From Shewanella maritima (lineage in GTDB: Bacteria; Pseudomonadota; Gammaproteobacteria; Enterobacterales; Shewanellaceae), in contig NZ_CP036200.1 in the NCBI RefSeq assembly GCF_004295345.1, positions 620,001 through 684,000 of the forward strand: a DNA stretch of 64,000 bases, given 5' to 3'. Below the pieces are notes generated by a model, which was not told the DNA's origin, searched no databases, and worked only from the letters and a program-made list of their open reading frames with translations. Each line of letters opens with the position of its first letter. Within the stretch, counting starts at the first letter, position 1. This document shows positions 1 through 9,828 of the stretch, one piece after another. Both the position numbers and the translations under genes were made by a program.

Positions 1-119
1 GCTTGATGCCCTGCATGAATTGCCTGAGTCGCATCATGCCAGTCGTGCCCCTGATTAAACCCTTTTGCTGTTTGCTCTTGCGAATGTATCGATTGTGACG
101 CTTGCTTGTGATCCGCCAT
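1..119 (-). CDS. N-terminus of a probable Cys/Met metabolism PLP-dependent enzyme (partial)
   Basis: Forty codons are present and the gene runs off the left edge. The ATG at 119 follows a strong ribosome binding site (AAGGAG, about 5 bases upstream). After a polar, Gln/His-rich leader of about 29 residues the sequence reads ATQAIHAGHQA, which resembles the start of the trans-sulfuration family (methionine gamma-lyase, cystathionine gamma-synthase, O-succinylhomoserine sulfhydrylase). In those enzymes a T-x-A-I-H-x-G segment precedes the PLP-binding domain. The catalytic lysine lies outside the window, so the family is an inference from a short motif and the exact enzyme cannot be told. Confidence 0.45.
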   Translation of the reverse strand, partial: MADHKQASQSIHSQEQTAKGFNQGHDWHDATQAIHAGHQ

Positions 120-477
120 GTGTTCTCCTTGCTTTTTATTATTTTGGCAACGTCCATAACGCACAGCTCTAATCAATTAGGGACGTTTTCAAGATACAAG
201 CAAGAAGATGGTTGCCAATATTTGCCATTAAAGTTTTAACCGCCAAAGTTGTAACAGCATTGTTACAGGCAAAGCTAGAACCTAGACGAGTAGAGGATTT
301 CGCTAAATTGGATTTACAAACGAAGAAAACATAACTGCTCAAAAAGCAGCCACCAATTAACTAGAAAAACATATGGTGCTAAAAAGTAACCCTACAGGAA
401 TCCACTCAACATTTATTAGGTGGTATGAACAATTGAAATAACACAATGATAACAGGTGCACATGACACCATAGGGGG

Positions 478-502
478 CTTTATCGAACGGTACTTTATCG
501 AA
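478..502. repeat. Direct repeat CTTTATCGAA x2, 15-bp period
   Basis: CTTTATCGAA occurs at 478-487 and again at 493-502, separated by five bases. It is non-coding and lies next to the hairpin downstream of the acylase gene. It resembles the other short-period duplications found in spacers of this window. Confidence 0.75.
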
Positions 503-506
503 TCAA

Positions 507-538
507 GCGCAACTCAGGCACAACTGCCTATGTTGCGC
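507..538 (-). terminator. Nested hairpin downstream of the acylase gene
   Basis: GCGCAAC (507-513) pairs with GTTGCGC (532-538). Inside, after a 2x2 internal loop, AGGCA (516-520) pairs with TGCCT (525-529) around a CAAC loop. It begins about 20 bases beyond the stop of the minus-strand acylase gene. The following minus-strand sequence is only moderately T-rich, so termination is likely but not certain. Confidence 0.45.
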
Positions 539-557
539 CTAGCTTGATAGAGTTGAA

Positions 558-2891
558 TTAAGGTTTTGGTGAAATATCAATGCTGTGAACAATCGCACCC
601 GGCATTAATGGCGTGTGACGCTGATTAACATAATCGTTAAAACCACTGCGATAATAATCTGACATAGGGTGACCTGACTGCCCACCTGGTACAGTGAGTA
701 TGCCATTTTCCTCAAATCCTGGCTGAACAATAAAACGCTGCGACGCACCAAAACTCGCCCCTTGAACTGAAGGCATAAAGGTGTCACCAAAACCAGCGTG
801 GGTTGGCATATCAAGCCACTTACTCAATATTGGTACTTGCTTAGAAAATGGGTGCTGCACCTTAAGGGCGTTAACCTTACCCCAGGCAAGGTCAGTCAGC
901 TGCTGACCATCACTGTATTTCGCCAGTAGTTTATTGCGCGCATCTTGATAGGCTTCTACGGTTAATTGCTCCCAACTTGCCATACCAGCAGGTAACCAAT
1001 CATCACTTTCCTGACGAATAAGTTGCCAAATTGCAGGCTCTAAATAACGCTTAACCACTGACAGGCTCAAGCCATGTTTTTGTAACTTGGTTTCCACCGG
1101 AGCAAATACTCTGTCTATCATCTCTTGCCTGAAATACTTCACAAGGGTGTAACCAACCGACTCTTTACAGGCGCAGCCTTGCCACTCTCTTAACTGTTTA
1201 AGATCTTTAATAAAGGTTTGTGAGTCTTGCTCTAGGTGAGTGACTAGATATCTATGCCATGGAGTTAAAAACTGCGCTTGGTTATCAAGCTGTAATTGAT
1301 AGAAGTCTTGCTCATCAAAACGCTTTTTAGCAAACATACCATCTCGAATTTGGCTCGCTCTCGCCCCTAACGCATAACCGCCATCACCCATTCTTTGATG
1401 CTCAGTGGCGCTAACCACTCGAGAATTTGCCGTCCAAATCCGGTTAATCGCTGGATTAATTTGCTCTGGTATATTGGTTTCATCTGTCAGCCATGCATCG
1501 GCATTAAACTTGTCAGCATTAATTGCAGTATCAGCAGGTTGCATTCTGCTTGGTATCGCGCCAGATAACTTCCAGGCAATCGAGCCATATTTATCAGCCG
1601 CAACAATGTTTTGCACAGGCATGCCAAAATCAACTACGGCCTCACTAAGCTCGGTCACATCACTGACCTGCTCCAAAGCTATCAACCCCATATCAACGGC
1701 ATATGCTTGATGAGCAACCCAGCTAAGTGCGTATTTATCATCACCTATCGTCTTTACGGGCCCATAATCTGACATTTCTAATTGATAGATATGCTCACCA
1801 TCTTTGCTGGTGATGATTTCTTCTACCGTATAGGTTGGCTCGCCATTAAGTTTGACCCAATCAGCAGTATCAATGTATGCATTGGTAAAGCCCCAGGCGA
1901 CACTGTTATTGGTGCCAACAACAATCGCTGGAGCACCAGGTAAACTGACGCCAGTCACTTGAACCGGCTTGTTCGCTTTATCAGCACTAAAAATATCACT
2001 GTCAGCCACATAGTTAAGCTGAGCGCGATACCAGATAATCGGCACTGCGAAGGATAAATGCATATCATCTGAAACCATGCCATGGCCGGATTCAGTCAAA
2101 GCGCCAGATACCGCCCAGTTATTGCTACCAACAAGTTCGACAGATTCTATTTTAGATACCTGTGCCGAAGTAATATCATTATGTTTTAAACTAGGTATCG
2201 GCAGTGCCTTTAATGCAAGCTCACTACCATCTAAAGCTGCCTGATAAGGACTGGGCTGGATTAAAAACTCAACCATCTCGTAGCCAAACTGCTGCTGAAT
2301 TTGGGTCAGCGTTAAATCACGGGTAACGGTGTTTGATTGCAAATCAAGGTACATACTAAAAATAACCAACAAGCTATCTTCCGCTTGCCAAGGCGCTGGA
2401 CGCGTGTTGGTAAGCAAATACTCGAATGAATGTACACTTTGCTTAGCAAGCGCCGCATTAACCCCCTTGCTATAACTATCTAATAACGTCTTATCTTCTA
2501 CCGGTAAGGATTCAACAATGGCCAGGGCACGTTTGCGAAATTGATGAAAGCGGCGCTTCTTGTCCAGTTTTAGTGCTTTATCACCAAAGATCTGCGACAG
2601 CTCACCAGCAGCATTACGGCGCAGTAAATCCATTTGAAAGAACCGGTCTTGCCCGTGGGCATAACCCAAACCATACGCTGCATCTGCTCGCGATATAGCA
2701 GAAATAATGGCTGTACCGATATTGTCTCGATTAATGGTTACCTTGTTGGCGACAGATTCAGCGCTAATGGAGTCAGACAGTTTGGGCAAACTTAGATAAA
2801 GCGCGGCGAGTAAAGCAACGATGACAAGCAGGGCTAGTCCAATTACCGATGAGAGAGCAAATTTAGTTATGGTTATTATTTTGTTTGCCAT
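558..2891 (-). CDS. Penicillin acylase family Ntn hydrolase (possible acyl-homoserine lactone acylase)
   Basis: This is a predicted periplasmic amidase of the N-terminal nucleophile hydrolase superfamily, made as one chain and cut into alpha and beta subunits. The segment GSNNWAVSG places the cleavage site and the new N-terminal serine nucleophile at about residue 256, as in penicillin G acylase, PvdQ and QuiP. Residues about 10-35 form a hydrophobic signal anchor. The alpha part carries the family segments GLGYAHGQDRFFQMDL and RRNAAGELSQIFG. About 777 residues is a normal length. The ATG at 2891 is preferred over the one at 2918 because AAGGTG lies 8 bases before it. The substrate cannot be told from sequence: beta-lactams, N-acyl-homoserine lactones and other acyl amides are all possible. 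It stands alone, with no quorum-sensing gene nearby. Confidence 0.85.
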   Translation of the reverse strand: MANKIITITKFALSSVIGLALLVIVALLAALYLSLPKLSDSISAESVANKVTINRDNIGTAIISAISRADAAYGLGYAHGQDRFFQMDLLRRNAAGELSQIFGDKALKLDKKRRFHQFRKRALAIVESLPVEDKTLLDSYSKGVNAALAKQSVHSFEYLLTNTRPAPWQAEDSLLVIFSMYLDLQSNTVTRDLTLTQIQQQFGYEMVEFLIQPSPYQAALDGSELALKALPIPSLKHNDITSAQVSKIESVELVGSNNWAVSGALTESGHGMVSDDMHLSFAVPIIWYRAQLNYVADSDIFSADKANKPVQVTGVSLPGAPAIVVGTNNSVAWGFTNAYIDTADWVKLNGEPTYTVEEIITSKDGEHIYQLEMSDYGPVKTIGDDKYALSWVAHQAYAVDMGLIALEQVSDVTELSEAVVDFGMPVQNIVAADKYGSIAWKLSGAIPSRMQPADTAINADKFNADAWLTDETNIPEQINPAINRIWTANSRVVSATEHQRMGDGGYALGARASQIRDGMFAKKRFDEQDFYQLQLDNQAQFLTPWHRYLVTHLEQDSQTFIKDLKQLREWQGCACKESVGYTLVKYFRQEMIDRVFAPVETKLQKHGLSLSVVKRYLEPAIWQLIRQESDDWLPAGMASWEQLTVEAYQDARNKLLAKYSDGQQLTDLAWGKVNALKVQHPFSKQVPILSKWLDMPTHAGFGDTFMPSVQGASFGASQRFIVQPGFEENGILTVPGGQSGHPMSDYYRSGFNDYVNQRHTPLMPGAIVHSIDISPKP

Positions 2892-2969
2892 AATGCATAC
2901 ACCTTGAATATTGTGCATGCATCATATCGTTTGTTAGCAAAGTGTTAAACCGCTAATTTAGTGTGGCGA

Positions 2970-3749
2970 TTAGAAGGAAGCACCTACTCCGTATTGCGCC
3001 GTAAGCAAACGAGCACCGTACTTGGTGGCGACTCTATGCATAAAGCCATCTTTATACATATCTTCTAATGATGACTGCATAGCGTTATACCGACTGTTAT
3101 CAAGGTTTTTGTTACATGCCATGGCTCGCAGTGAAGTAAAAAAGACTAGCTCAGGCTCACCTAAGTCGACTTTATTTTGTTGCATGATCCAATTGGCACT
3201 AACAAGCTCAGACGCCCATAAATCGATACGATTGCGCTGCACCTTTTTCAGGTTTAATGATGCATTACTGGTGAATTCAACGTTATACCCCATACCTTCA
3301 AGGTACTCCCCCACACCACTACCTAAAAAGCTACCAATAGAATATTTACTGGCATCATCGAGGGTGATCAAGGGTTTCGATGTACTATCAGAACTAAACA
3401 GTCCGTAGCGAGAAATAAGCACCGGGCCAACCCAACGGTAATTGGTTTCTCTATCCTGACTGCGTTCAATGGGTAACACACAGTGATTGTCTAGGTTCTC
3501 ACTCATCGCCATGCCGCGCTTAAGCGGATAAAACACCATATGGTATTCAATACCAGCGCGGCGAAATAACTCGTCTAATACTTCAACAATGAGTCCTGAG
3601 TCTTTTATATCACCCTCTACGGCGAAAGGCGCTTGCTGAAAAGTCACCACGGTGAGAGGTTTACTGGTGTCTGCAATGCTTGATTTCCCCATAATTAAGG
3701 TCAATAAAGCGATGAAAACAAGTTGATGAAGCGATTTATTGCCAAACAC
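2970..3749 (-). CDS. Periplasmic solute-binding protein, SBP_bac_3 type (orphan)
   Basis: About 259 residues with a signal peptide (hydrophobic core around LVFIALLTLIMG) followed by a type 3 solute-binding fold. The segment PLTVVTFQQAPFAVEG, then GLIVEVLDELFRRAGIEY, is typical of amino-acid-binding-like proteins. The GTG at 3749 is chosen because AGGAGG sits six bases upstream. An ATG at 3764 also exists but has a poor binding site. It overlaps the end of the upstream binding-protein gene by 14 bases, so the two are probably translated from one message. No permease or ATPase gene is adjacent, so it may serve sensing or a transporter encoded elsewhere. The ligand is unknown. Confidence 0.7.
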   Translation of the reverse strand: MFGNKSLHQLVFIALLTLIMGKSSIADTSKPLTVVTFQQAPFAVEGDIKDSGLIVEVLDELFRRAGIEYHMVFYPLKRGMAMSENLDNHCVLPIERSQDRETNYRWVGPVLISRYGLFSSDSTSKPLITLDDASKYSIGSFLGSGVGEYLEGMGYNVEFTSNASLNLKKVQRNRIDLWASELVSANWIMQQNKVDLGEPELVFFTSLRAMACNKNLDNSRYNAMQSSLEDMYKDGFMHRVATKYGARLLTAQYGVGASF

Positions 3750-5526
3750 GAATCGCCTCCTCATAAGGTAAGGTTTTGCCTTTAGATTTTGATTTAATTT
3801 CAGCCTTCGGTGAGCCAGGCTGAGCGAGCCAATGTGAAGGATTTTGTTTTGGGTTTAGTATCGGCGCACACAAGGCACCGCTATCTTGCTTGGCTTTTTG
3901 CTCAAGCATCAATAAATGAGCGTCCAATTGCTGAGCAAACTTATCCATTCCCTGTTTTACAGAATACTCACCCTCAATTATGCTGCTGATGTTTTGCCAC
4001 CACATACTCGCCATTCCAGGGTAGTCAGGCACATTGGTGCCGGTTGGCGTCCACACATTACGCGCCTGGCTACGATAAAACTCAACTAACCCTCCAAGGT
4101 ATGGTGCTCGCTGTGTCATAGCATCGGACTCAATATCTGACAAACGAATTGGGGTGTAGCCCACTAAGGTTTTCTTAAGTGAGACGGTTTTTGAAACCAC
4201 AAACTGGGCATAGAGCCAAGCGGCAACCTGACGCTGCTTTGGGGTACTACTTAAAAATGTCCATGCCCCGGCATCTTGATAACCTGACTTCATTCCCCTC
4301 TGCCAGTAACGTCCAAGTGGCGAAGGTGCTACCCGCCATTTCGGTGTGCCATCAGCATTAACAATTGGTAGCCCTGGTTGCAGTAGGTCGTCAACAAAGG
4401 CGGTGTACCAAAAGATTTGCTGAGCAATTACTCCTTTTGCAGGCCAATCTCCAGCTTGTGAAAATGTCAGTTGTTTTGCTTCTGGCGGTGCAAATCGTGT
4501 TAGCCAATCAACATACTTATCAATGGCGTAAATGGCCGCTGGCGAGTTAATTGCGCCGCCACGCTCAACCGATGCCCCCACAGGCCTGCAATCTTCTACG
4601 CGTATCCCCCATTCATCGACAGGCAACCCGTTTGGTAAACCTTTATCACCTACCCCAGCCATCGATAGCCAGGCATCTGACATACGCCAACCAAGGGATG
4701 GATCTGTTTTGCCGTAATCCATATGGCCATATACTCTCTGGCCATCTATAGTGCGTACCTTGTCACTGAAAAACTCGGCAATATCCTCATACGCTTGCCA
4801 ATTTTGCGGCACACCCAGAGGATAGCCATACAACTGTTGAAAACGCGATTGAAAATCTGCTCGTTCAAACCAATCACTGCGATACCAGTATAGGTTGGCA
4901 AATTGTTGGTCCGGCAGCTGATAAAGTACGCCATCTGGCCCTGTCGTAAACTTAATACCAATAAAATCATCAAGGTCGAGTGTTGGCAGCGTTGCTTGCT
5001 TACCGTGCTCGCTCATAATTTGCGAAATAGGAGTTACCGCCTGATTACGAAAATGAGTACCAATTAAATCACTGTCATTAATGTAGGCGTCATACAAATT
5101 CTCGTTAGTAATTATCTGCGCGGACAACTTCTTAATGACATCATCTTCACCCGTTAGCTCGTGAATAACATGAATGCCTGTCAATTCATAAAAGGCTTTA
5201 GCGAGCACTTTCGATTCGTATTGATGGGTATTGATTTTCTCAGACACAACGCGAATAGTCATACCCTGGTACGGCTTTGCCTGCTCGGTAAACCAAGCTA
5301 GCTCTTGGCGCTGCTCTGCTTTTGTAAGCGTAGAAGGGGTAAATTCATTATCAATCCAGAAGTCTGCTTTTTCACTCGCTGCTTGTGCGGCAATTGAAAC
5401 AAAACACTGCAATAGGCATAGCATCAACGCACAGCAAAAAACGCCACCTTGAGAGTATTTTTTAGTTATATACTCCAACAAAGCAAAAACTACTTTCTTT
5501 TTGTGCGCACTCAGCAGCAAACTCAC
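3736..5526 (-). CDS. Extracellular solute-binding protein family 1, sugar-type (orphan)
   Basis: A large exported binding protein (up to 596 residues) of the carbohydrate ABC-transporter type. A hydrophobic signal segment spans about residues 29-50 and is followed by the mature start near AASEKADFW. The body has the family-1 look: GMTIRVVSEK, a Trp/Tyr-rich ligand cleft, and the C-terminal part AAWLYAQFVVSKTVSLKK. The first in-frame start is GTG at 5526. A TTG two codons later sits better relative to AAGGA, so the exact start is uncertain. No MalF/MalG-like permease or MalK-like ATPase is next to it, which is unusual for this family. It is followed by, and overlaps, a second binding-protein gene. 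The substrate is unknown. Confidence 0.75.
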   Translation of the reverse strand: MSLLLSAHKKKVVFALLEYITKKYSQGGVFCCALMLCLLQCFVSIAAQAASEKADFWIDNEFTPSTLTKAEQRQELAWFTEQAKPYQGMTIRVVSEKINTHQYESKVLAKAFYELTGIHVIHELTGEDDVIKKLSAQIITNENLYDAYINDSDLIGTHFRNQAVTPISQIMSEHGKQATLPTLDLDDFIGIKFTTGPDGVLYQLPDQQFANLYWYRSDWFERADFQSRFQQLYGYPLGVPQNWQAYEDIAEFFSDKVRTIDGQRVYGHMDYGKTDPSLGWRMSDAWLSMAGVGDKGLPNGLPVDEWGIRVEDCRPVGASVERGGAINSPAAIYAIDKYVDWLTRFAPPEAKQLTFSQAGDWPAKGVIAQQIFWYTAFVDDLLQPGLPIVNADGTPKWRVAPSPLGRYWQRGMKSGYQDAGAWTFLSSTPKQRQVAAWLYAQFVVSKTVSLKKTLVGYTPIRLSDIESDAMTQRAPYLGGLVEFYRSQARNVWTPTGTNVPDYPGMASMWWQNISSIIEGEYSVKQGMDKFAQQLDAHLLMLEQKAKQDSGALCAPILNPKQNPSHWLAQPGSPKAEIKSKSKGKTLPYEEAIRVWQ

Positions 5527-5723
5527 GTCCTTGGATACTTATTATTAAATTTATCTTAGTTGATAAAACAATGAGATGGCAGCCTTTTTTGGGTTATTTT
5601 CGCAAGAAAATACAAATCATTTTTAGCAAATAACGTTCATTTGGTAGGTAAATTTGGCGTAGGTTGCAGCCTTAGACCGATACAGGAATTAGAATAGTTA
5701 AGCTAAAGGGTGATGCGCCCGAA

Positions 5724-5752
5724 CAAAAAAGAAGCCTGCATCAGCAGGCTTC
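5724..5752 (-). terminator. Rho-independent terminator of the nap operon
   Basis: GAAGCCTGC and GCAGGCTTC form a perfect 9-bp stem with a four-base loop at 5731-5752. On the minus strand it is followed by a run of six T residues. It lies about 45 bases after the napC stop codon, so it ends napEDABC transcription. Confidence 0.9.
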
Positions 5753-5798
5753 ATCGTATATTTAACAAGTACCGGTACCGGTAGTAACTGGCGTTTGG

Positions 5799-6398
5799 TT
5801 AGAAACCTTCTACACCTGCCATGTCAGGTAATTGATGAGCAATACCTTTATGGCAATCAATACAGGTTTTCTCACCGCTTGCTAGCGAAGTTGAGTGCAT
5901 AGCAGCTGCGCGCTTAGACTGGCGAGTAAAGTCCATGTAATCGAAGTTATGACAGTTACGGCACTCTAGCGAGTCATTGGCTTTTAACCTTTCCCACTCA
6001 TGTTCGGCTAACTCACGGCGTTTGGCTTCAAACTTTTCACGAGTGTTAATCGTACCGAAAATTTTGCCCCAAACTTCTTTTGAAGCCTTCATTTTTCGAG
6101 CGATTTTATCTGTCCAGTTATGTGGCACGTGACAATCAGGACATGTCGCGCGCACACCGCTTCGGTTAGTAAAATGGATAGTCGTTTTGAGTTCTTCATA
6201 AACGTTGTTTTCCATTTCATGACAGCCGATACAGAATTGCTCCTCGTTAGTCACTTCTAAGGCGGTGTTAAAACCACCCCAGAAGATAATACCTGCCACG
6301 AAACCACCTAAAGTTAAAAAACCTAAACTGTAGTGCACACTTGGGCGGTTTAGTACGCTCCAAATCAGCTTTATCTTAGCAATTAAATTCGAAATCAT
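5799..6398 (-). CDS. napC: NapC, tetraheme quinol dehydrogenase for nitrate reduction
   Basis: This membrane-anchored c-type cytochrome of the NapC/NirT family takes electrons from the quinol pool and passes them to NapB/NapA in the periplasm. One N-terminal membrane helix (about residues 24-44) is followed by four CxxCH heme motifs at C56, C86, C146 and C179. At 199 residues it has the normal length for a tetraheme NapC. It is the last gene of napEDABC, 8 bases after napB, and is followed by a strong terminator. Since napG and napH are absent from this operon, NapC is the expected quinol-oxidizing partner here. Confidence 0.95.
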   Translation of the reverse strand: MISNLIAKIKLIWSVLNRPSVHYSLGFLTLGGFVAGIIFWGGFNTALEVTNEEQFCIGCHEMENNVYEELKTTIHFTNRSGVRATCPDCHVPHNWTDKIARKMKASKEVWGKIFGTINTREKFEAKRRELAEHEWERLKANDSLECRNCHNFDYMDFTRQSKRAAAMHSTSLASGEKTCIDCHKGIAHQLPDMAGVEGF

Positions 6399-6406
6399 AG
6401 TGACCC

Positions 6407-6865
6407 CTACTGCTTTTGCTTCATTAGCTCATGTACATCTACAAAGTCATTTTCAACCAACAACTTAGCATCTAACTGAGGTACGTGACACTGGGTACAA
6501 TAGTAACGGCGCGGTGATAACGTCGCGAGGAAGTTATTATCGCGATCCATATAGTGAGTCACACTGACCATAGGCGCTTGTGAGTGACCTGTGCTGGTGC
6601 GCGCATGACACTGCATACACTTATTCACTTTTAGGTCAATCTGGTAACCATCGATCTTGTGCGGGATCACTGGTGGCTGCATCGGGTAATTACGCACTTG
6701 TTTCTCATCGGTATTAATCACCTTTTGCATCGCTGGCGGTGTGACTTCTTTATCTAGCGCGACTTGACGCAGTGTCGCCACTTTTTCGTCCGGTACGCTT
6801 TGCGCCACAACCGTTAGCGACAAGCCTGCAAGAGCGATAACAGATAAATATTTAGCTAGTTTCAT
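6407..6865 (-). CDS. napB: NapB, diheme electron-transfer subunit of periplasmic nitrate reductase
   Basis: A 152-residue periplasmic diheme cytochrome c that relays electrons from NapC to NapA. It has a cleavable signal peptide (residues 1-21, ending VVAQS) and two CxxCH motifs at C83 and C123. Histidines around H94 and H104 are available as distal ligands. The length is typical. It lies 11 bases downstream of napA in the same operon. Confidence 0.95.
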   Translation of the reverse strand: MKLAKYLSVIALAGLSLTVVAQSVPDEKVATLRQVALDKEVTPPAMQKVINTDEKQVRNYPMQPPVIPHKIDGYQIDLKVNKCMQCHARTSTGHSQAPMVSVTHYMDRDNNFLATLSPRRYYCTQCHVPQLDAKLLVENDFVDVHELMKQKQ

Positions 6866-6876
6866 GATATCTCTCC

Positions 6877-9372
6877 TTAGGCTTTCAGCACTTTAATCGC
6901 ACACTTCTTGAAGTCAGTCTCTTTCGACAATGGATCCGTTGCATCCAAGGTCACCTTGTTAATTAACTGACTCGCATCAAACCAAGGTACAAATACCAAA
7001 CCTTTAGGCGGCTTATTACGACCACGGGTTTCAATACGGGTGTTGATTTCACCGCGGCGAGATACTACGCGAACTTCATCACCTCTGCGTAGGCCACGCT
7101 TCTTAGCGTCATCTGGATGCATAAAGCACACGGCATCAGGGAAGGCGCGATATAGCTCAGGTACTCGCTGAGTCATTGAACCTGAATGCCAATGCTCAAG
7201 TACACGTCCGGTAGATAGCCATAAATCGTACTCATTGTCTGGCTCTTCTGCCGCTGGCTCATATGGCAATGCAAAGATAACTGCACGTCCATCAGGCTTA
7301 CCGTAGAACTCAAAGCCTTTACCTTTACCTACATAAGGGTCAGCCCCCTCACGGAAGCGCCAACGAGTTTCTTGACCGTCAACAACTGGCCAACGTAGAC
7401 CGTGCTCTTTATGGTAAACATCAAATGGTGCTAAATCGTGAGCCTTACCACGACCAAAGGTTGCATATTCTTCAAACAAACCTTTCTGCACGTAAAAACC
7501 ATAGTCGTTACTTTCATCATTAAGATACTTAGGATCTGCATCAGAAAGCGGGAATTGGTTAACCTGACCATTCTCATAAAGGACCTCAAATAAGGTTTTG
7601 CCTTTATATTGAGGGTTAGCGGCTAACACCTCTTTCGGCCAAACTTCATCTGTGGTGAAACGCTTAGAGAACTCCATTAGCTGCCAAAGATCTGAGCGAG
7701 ATTCACCTGGCGCTTTAACTAGCTGATGCCAGAATTGAGTACGGCGCTCAGCGTTACCATATGCACCTTCTTTCTCAACCCACATTGCAGCAGGTAAAAT
7801 CAAATCAGCCGCCTGAGTCGTAACCGTTGGGTAAGCATCGGATACCACAATGAAGTTTTCAGGGTTACGGTAGCCCGGTAAACCTTCTTCATTCATGTTA
7901 GGCGCAGCTTGCATATTGTTGTTCACTTGAACCCAGTAACAGTTCAAATCCCCGTCTTTTAAGCGACGGTTTTGCTCAACAGCATGATAACCAGGTTTTG
8001 GTGGAATAATACCGGCTGGAATTTTCCAGATTTTCTCTGCTTTCGCACGGTGCTTAGGATTAGCAACCACCATATCGGCCGGTAGACGATGCGAGAAAGT
8101 ACCTACTTCACGTGCAGTACCACAAGCTGACGGCTGACCAGTTAACGAGAATGGACTGTTACCAGGAGTAGAAATCTTACCGGTTAACAAGTGAATGTTA
8201 TAAATCAGGTTGTTACACCAAACACCACGGGTGTGCTGGTTAAAACCCATGGTCCAAAATGAAGTTACCTTACGATTTGGATCAGCATAAAGCTCTGCAA
8301 GTGCAATTAGCTTATCTTCAGGAACACCTGACAGTTTGCTAACTGACTCAACATCATAATCGGCAACAAACTTCTTAAACTGTTCAAAATCAATTGGTGT
8401 TGAACTACCCGCTGTAGCCACGTTTTTGGCTTTCTTTTCTAGTGGGTGAGTTGGGCGCAACCCGTAACCAATGTCAGTTTGACCTTTACGGAAATTAACG
8501 TGCTTGCCAACAAAGTCTTTGTTCACTTTGTCATTTTGAATAATGTAATTGGCAATGAAGTTAAGGATGGCGAGGTCGGTTTGCGGTGTGAACACCATTG
8601 GAATGTCAGCAAGGTCGAATGAACGATGCTCAAAGGTCGACAGTACCGCAACTTTAACATGAGGCGCTGACAAACGACGGTCAGTCACGCGTGTCCATAA
8701 GATTGGATGCATCTCCGCCATGTTTGAGCCCCAAAGCACGAATGCATCGGCAGCTTCCATGTCATCGTAACAGCCCATTGGTTCATCAATACCAAAGGTA
8801 CGCATAAAGCCACCCACAGCTGATGCCATACAGTGACGCGCATTAGGGTCAATGTTGTTTGAACCAAAACCTGCTTTCATTAATTTAGAAGCAGCGTAAC
8901 CTTCCCATACAGTCCACTGACCAGAACCGAACATACCAATCGCTGTTGGGCCTTTTTTCTTAATAGTGGCTTTCCACTTCTCAGCCATGGTATCAAACGC
9001 TTGATCCCAGCTGATTGGGGTAAATTCACCATGCTTGTCGTACTTACCATTTGTCATACGCAGCATTGGGGTTTGGATACGGTCACGGCCGTACATAATC
9101 TTTGACAGGAAGTAGCCTTTAATACAGTTAAGGCCTTTGTTTACTTCACTCTTCGCGTCGCCGTGCGTCGCGACAACCTTGCCGTCACGAGTTGCGACAA
9201 TAACTGAACAGCCTGTACCACAAAAACGGCATGGCGCTTTGTTCCATTCAAGCTTAGTTTGCTCTGAGCTTGTGATTAAATTGCTGGCTTGCGCTGGCAA
9301 TGCCAGTCCCGCAACACTCGCCGCCGCCATTGCTGCGTTGGCTTTCATAAAGTCGCGTCTATTCATTTTCAT
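6877..9372 (-). CDS. napA: NapA, catalytic subunit of periplasmic nitrate reductase
   Basis: This molybdopterin oxidoreductase reduces nitrate to nitrite in the periplasm. The N-terminus carries a twin-arginine signal (NRRDFMK, hydrophobic core, ALPAQA cleavage region), so the enzyme is exported folded by Tat. A 4Fe-4S cluster is bound by C48, C51, C55 and C83. C181 in the NARHCM motif is the expected molybdenum ligand. At 831 residues it is full length with no frameshift. The ATG at 9372 overlaps the napD stop (ATGA), which implies translational coupling, and GAGGG lies six bases upstream. Confidence 0.97.
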   Translation of the reverse strand: MKMNRRDFMKANAAMAAASVAGLALPAQASNLITSSEQTKLEWNKAPCRFCGTGCSVIVATRDGKVVATHGDAKSEVNKGLNCIKGYFLSKIMYGRDRIQTPMLRMTNGKYDKHGEFTPISWDQAFDTMAEKWKATIKKKGPTAIGMFGSGQWTVWEGYAASKLMKAGFGSNNIDPNARHCMASAVGGFMRTFGIDEPMGCYDDMEAADAFVLWGSNMAEMHPILWTRVTDRRLSAPHVKVAVLSTFEHRSFDLADIPMVFTPQTDLAILNFIANYIIQNDKVNKDFVGKHVNFRKGQTDIGYGLRPTHPLEKKAKNVATAGSSTPIDFEQFKKFVADYDVESVSKLSGVPEDKLIALAELYADPNRKVTSFWTMGFNQHTRGVWCNNLIYNIHLLTGKISTPGNSPFSLTGQPSACGTAREVGTFSHRLPADMVVANPKHRAKAEKIWKIPAGIIPPKPGYHAVEQNRRLKDGDLNCYWVQVNNNMQAAPNMNEEGLPGYRNPENFIVVSDAYPTVTTQAADLILPAAMWVEKEGAYGNAERRTQFWHQLVKAPGESRSDLWQLMEFSKRFTTDEVWPKEVLAANPQYKGKTLFEVLYENGQVNQFPLSDADPKYLNDESNDYGFYVQKGLFEEYATFGRGKAHDLAPFDVYHKEHGLRWPVVDGQETRWRFREGADPYVGKGKGFEFYGKPDGRAVIFALPYEPAAEEPDNEYDLWLSTGRVLEHWHSGSMTQRVPELYRAFPDAVCFMHPDDAKKRGLRRGDEVRVVSRRGEINTRIETRGRNKPPKGLVFVPWFDASQLINKVTLDATDPLSKETDFKKCAIKVLKA

Positions 9373-9626
9373 AACTCACCCTCTTCAAGTGCTTCACTTT
9401 GGTGATAAACCATGGTGGCCGACAACACGCCAGGAATCGCATTAATTGTTGAGATATCATCCATTAGCGATTTTTGGCTTGGTCCCTCGACAACAACGAC
9501 TAATTTGACTTCGTTATTTGCTGATAACTCAGCATTCTCGATAGCCATAATTTGCTGTCTAACTTCAGCCATCATGTCTGGTTGTACTTGTACAATAAGG
9601 CTGGTTACGTGAAGTTCATTGCTCAT
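9369..9626 (-). CDS. napD: NapD, chaperone binding the NapA Tat signal
   Basis: A small cytoplasmic protein (about 86 residues) that binds the twin-arginine leader of NapA and holds back export until the cofactor is inserted. It begins [16 protein letters not shown], matching the NapD family beta-alpha-beta start, and ends with [10 protein letters not shown], also family-like. The start at 9626 is chosen because conservation begins there. An upstream ATG at 9680 would add 18 unrelated residues and overlap napE. It overlaps napA by four bases. Confidence 0.92.
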   Translation of the reverse strand: MSNELHVTSLIVQVQPDMMAEVRQQIMAIENAELSANNEVKLVVVVEGPSQKSLMDDISTINAIPGVLSATMVYHQSEALEEGEL

Positions 9627-9669
9627 CAAATTACATCCAATAGTTTTGTTCGTTGTTATTGTTGTTGGA

Positions 9670-9828
9670 TTATCCCGCACCTGGTGGGCCAGTCAGAATT
9701 TGACTAAACCAAATGCTAAATCCCAAAGCGCTTACAAGTAAGGCTGATAAAATCGGAGCTAAAAACACGGTTAAGAAGATAAAAATTCGAAACTCGAGCT
9801 TTTTCTCATTTTCTTTTTCGGTACTCAT
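9670..9828 (-). CDS. napE: NapE, small membrane protein of the nitrate reductase operon
   Basis: A 52-residue protein with a charged N-terminus (STEKENEKKLEFR), a single membrane helix (IFIFLTVFLAPILSALLVSALGF split over about residues 15-40) and a short tail ending GPPGAG. This is the typical NapE layout. The ATG at 9828 is preceded by an excellent GGAGG site. It is the first gene of napEDABC and its biochemical role is not established. The upstream in-frame ATG at 9897 lacks a binding site and would lengthen the protein well beyond the family size. Confidence 0.9.
   Translation of the reverse strand: MSTEKENEKKLEFRIFIFLTVFLAPILSALLVSALGFSIWFSQILTGPPGAG

Larger units (their letters stand above)
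120..557. other. Intergenic region between the partial PLP-enzyme gene and the acylase gene
   Basis: No open frame with coding character is seen. The stretch holds the upstream region of the minus-strand gene at 1-119, including an inverted repeat AACGTCC (149-155) / GGACGTT (181-187) with 25 bases between the arms. It also holds a 15-bp-period duplication at 478-502 and a nested hairpin at 507-538. The inverted repeat could be an operator, but nothing else supports that. Confidence 0.6.
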
